NCBI GenBank assembly: GCA_001512985.1
Contig: LFRX01000058.1
Location: forward strand, 15,833 to 21,669
Reading direction: 5' to 3'
DNA: 5,837 bases
Origin: Acholeplasmatales bacterium DTU056
Lineage (GTDB): Bacteria > Bacillota_I > Bacilli_A > ML615J-28 > CAG-698
Both the position numbers and the translations under genes were made by a program. Below are positions 5,828 to 5,837 of this stretch, one piece after another. Numbering within the stretch: the stretch's first letter is position 1; every line of letters starts with the position of its first letter. The notes beneath the pieces were generated by a model. That model searched no databases. It worked only from the letters and a program-made list of their open reading frames with translations, and was not told the origin of the DNA.

Positions 5828-5831
5828 CTCC
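5828..5831 (-). promoter_or_regulatory. Ribosome binding site supporting the TTG start of the small ORF
   Basis: TTGGAGAA on the minus strand places GGAG 8 nt before the TTG at 5819. It is the only support for initiation there. Confidence 0.5.
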
Positions 5832-5837
5832 AAGAGT

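Overview
The window is about 70% A+T by eye. Every gene I can support lies on the minus strand, so transcription runs from high to low coordinates. TGA is used as a stop (permease and ATPase genes), so the standard code applies. A spoIIA locus (dacF, spoIIAA, spoIIAB) together with strong AGGAGG-type ribosome binding sites points to a low-GC, endospore-forming Bacillota. A Bacilli or Erysipelotrichia/Turicibacter-like lineage is a guess and is not shown by the sequence.

Layout in transcription order, right to left. (1) 5652-5819 is a small 55-residue ORF of unknown function with a TTG start, followed by a strong terminator (5601-5637). (2) 2913-5456 is a three-gene ABC importer operon of the SsuBCA/TauABC/ThiXYZ type: ATPase, inner-membrane permease, substrate-binding lipoprotein. 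The genes overlap by 26 and 4 nt, and a hairpin terminator closes the operon. Its probable promoter (5495-5525) contains an imperfect 9-bp inverted repeat in the -35/-10 spacer, a candidate operator. No thiamin or FMN riboswitch is visible, so the substrate stays open. (3) 2019-2732 is a stand-alone YebC/TACO1-family gene of the short-N-terminus YebC2 (YeeI) type, with a near-consensus sigma-A promoter and a terminator that begins inside its stop codon. (4) 774-1943 is dacF, a sporulation-type D-Ala-D-Ala carboxypeptidase, with its own terminator. (5) 260-610 and 1-260 are spoIIAA and the first 86 codons of spoIIAB, overlapping by 1 nt. sigF would be expected just beyond the left edge.

How the genes work together: SpoIIAA (anti-anti-sigma) and SpoIIAB (anti-sigma kinase) form the partner-switching module that holds sigma-F until the forespore compartment forms. 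DacF is the peptidoglycan carboxypeptidase classically encoded just upstream of that module. The ABC importer and YebC2 gene are separate transcription units bounded by terminators, and nothing shows a functional tie to sporulation.

Most of the window is conventional. The items worth checking are the operator-like palindrome, the unassigned substrate of the importer, the degenerate EAA loop of its permease, the small TTG-start gene, and the hard terminator separating dacF from spoIIAA. I see no clear evidence for a new biological system.
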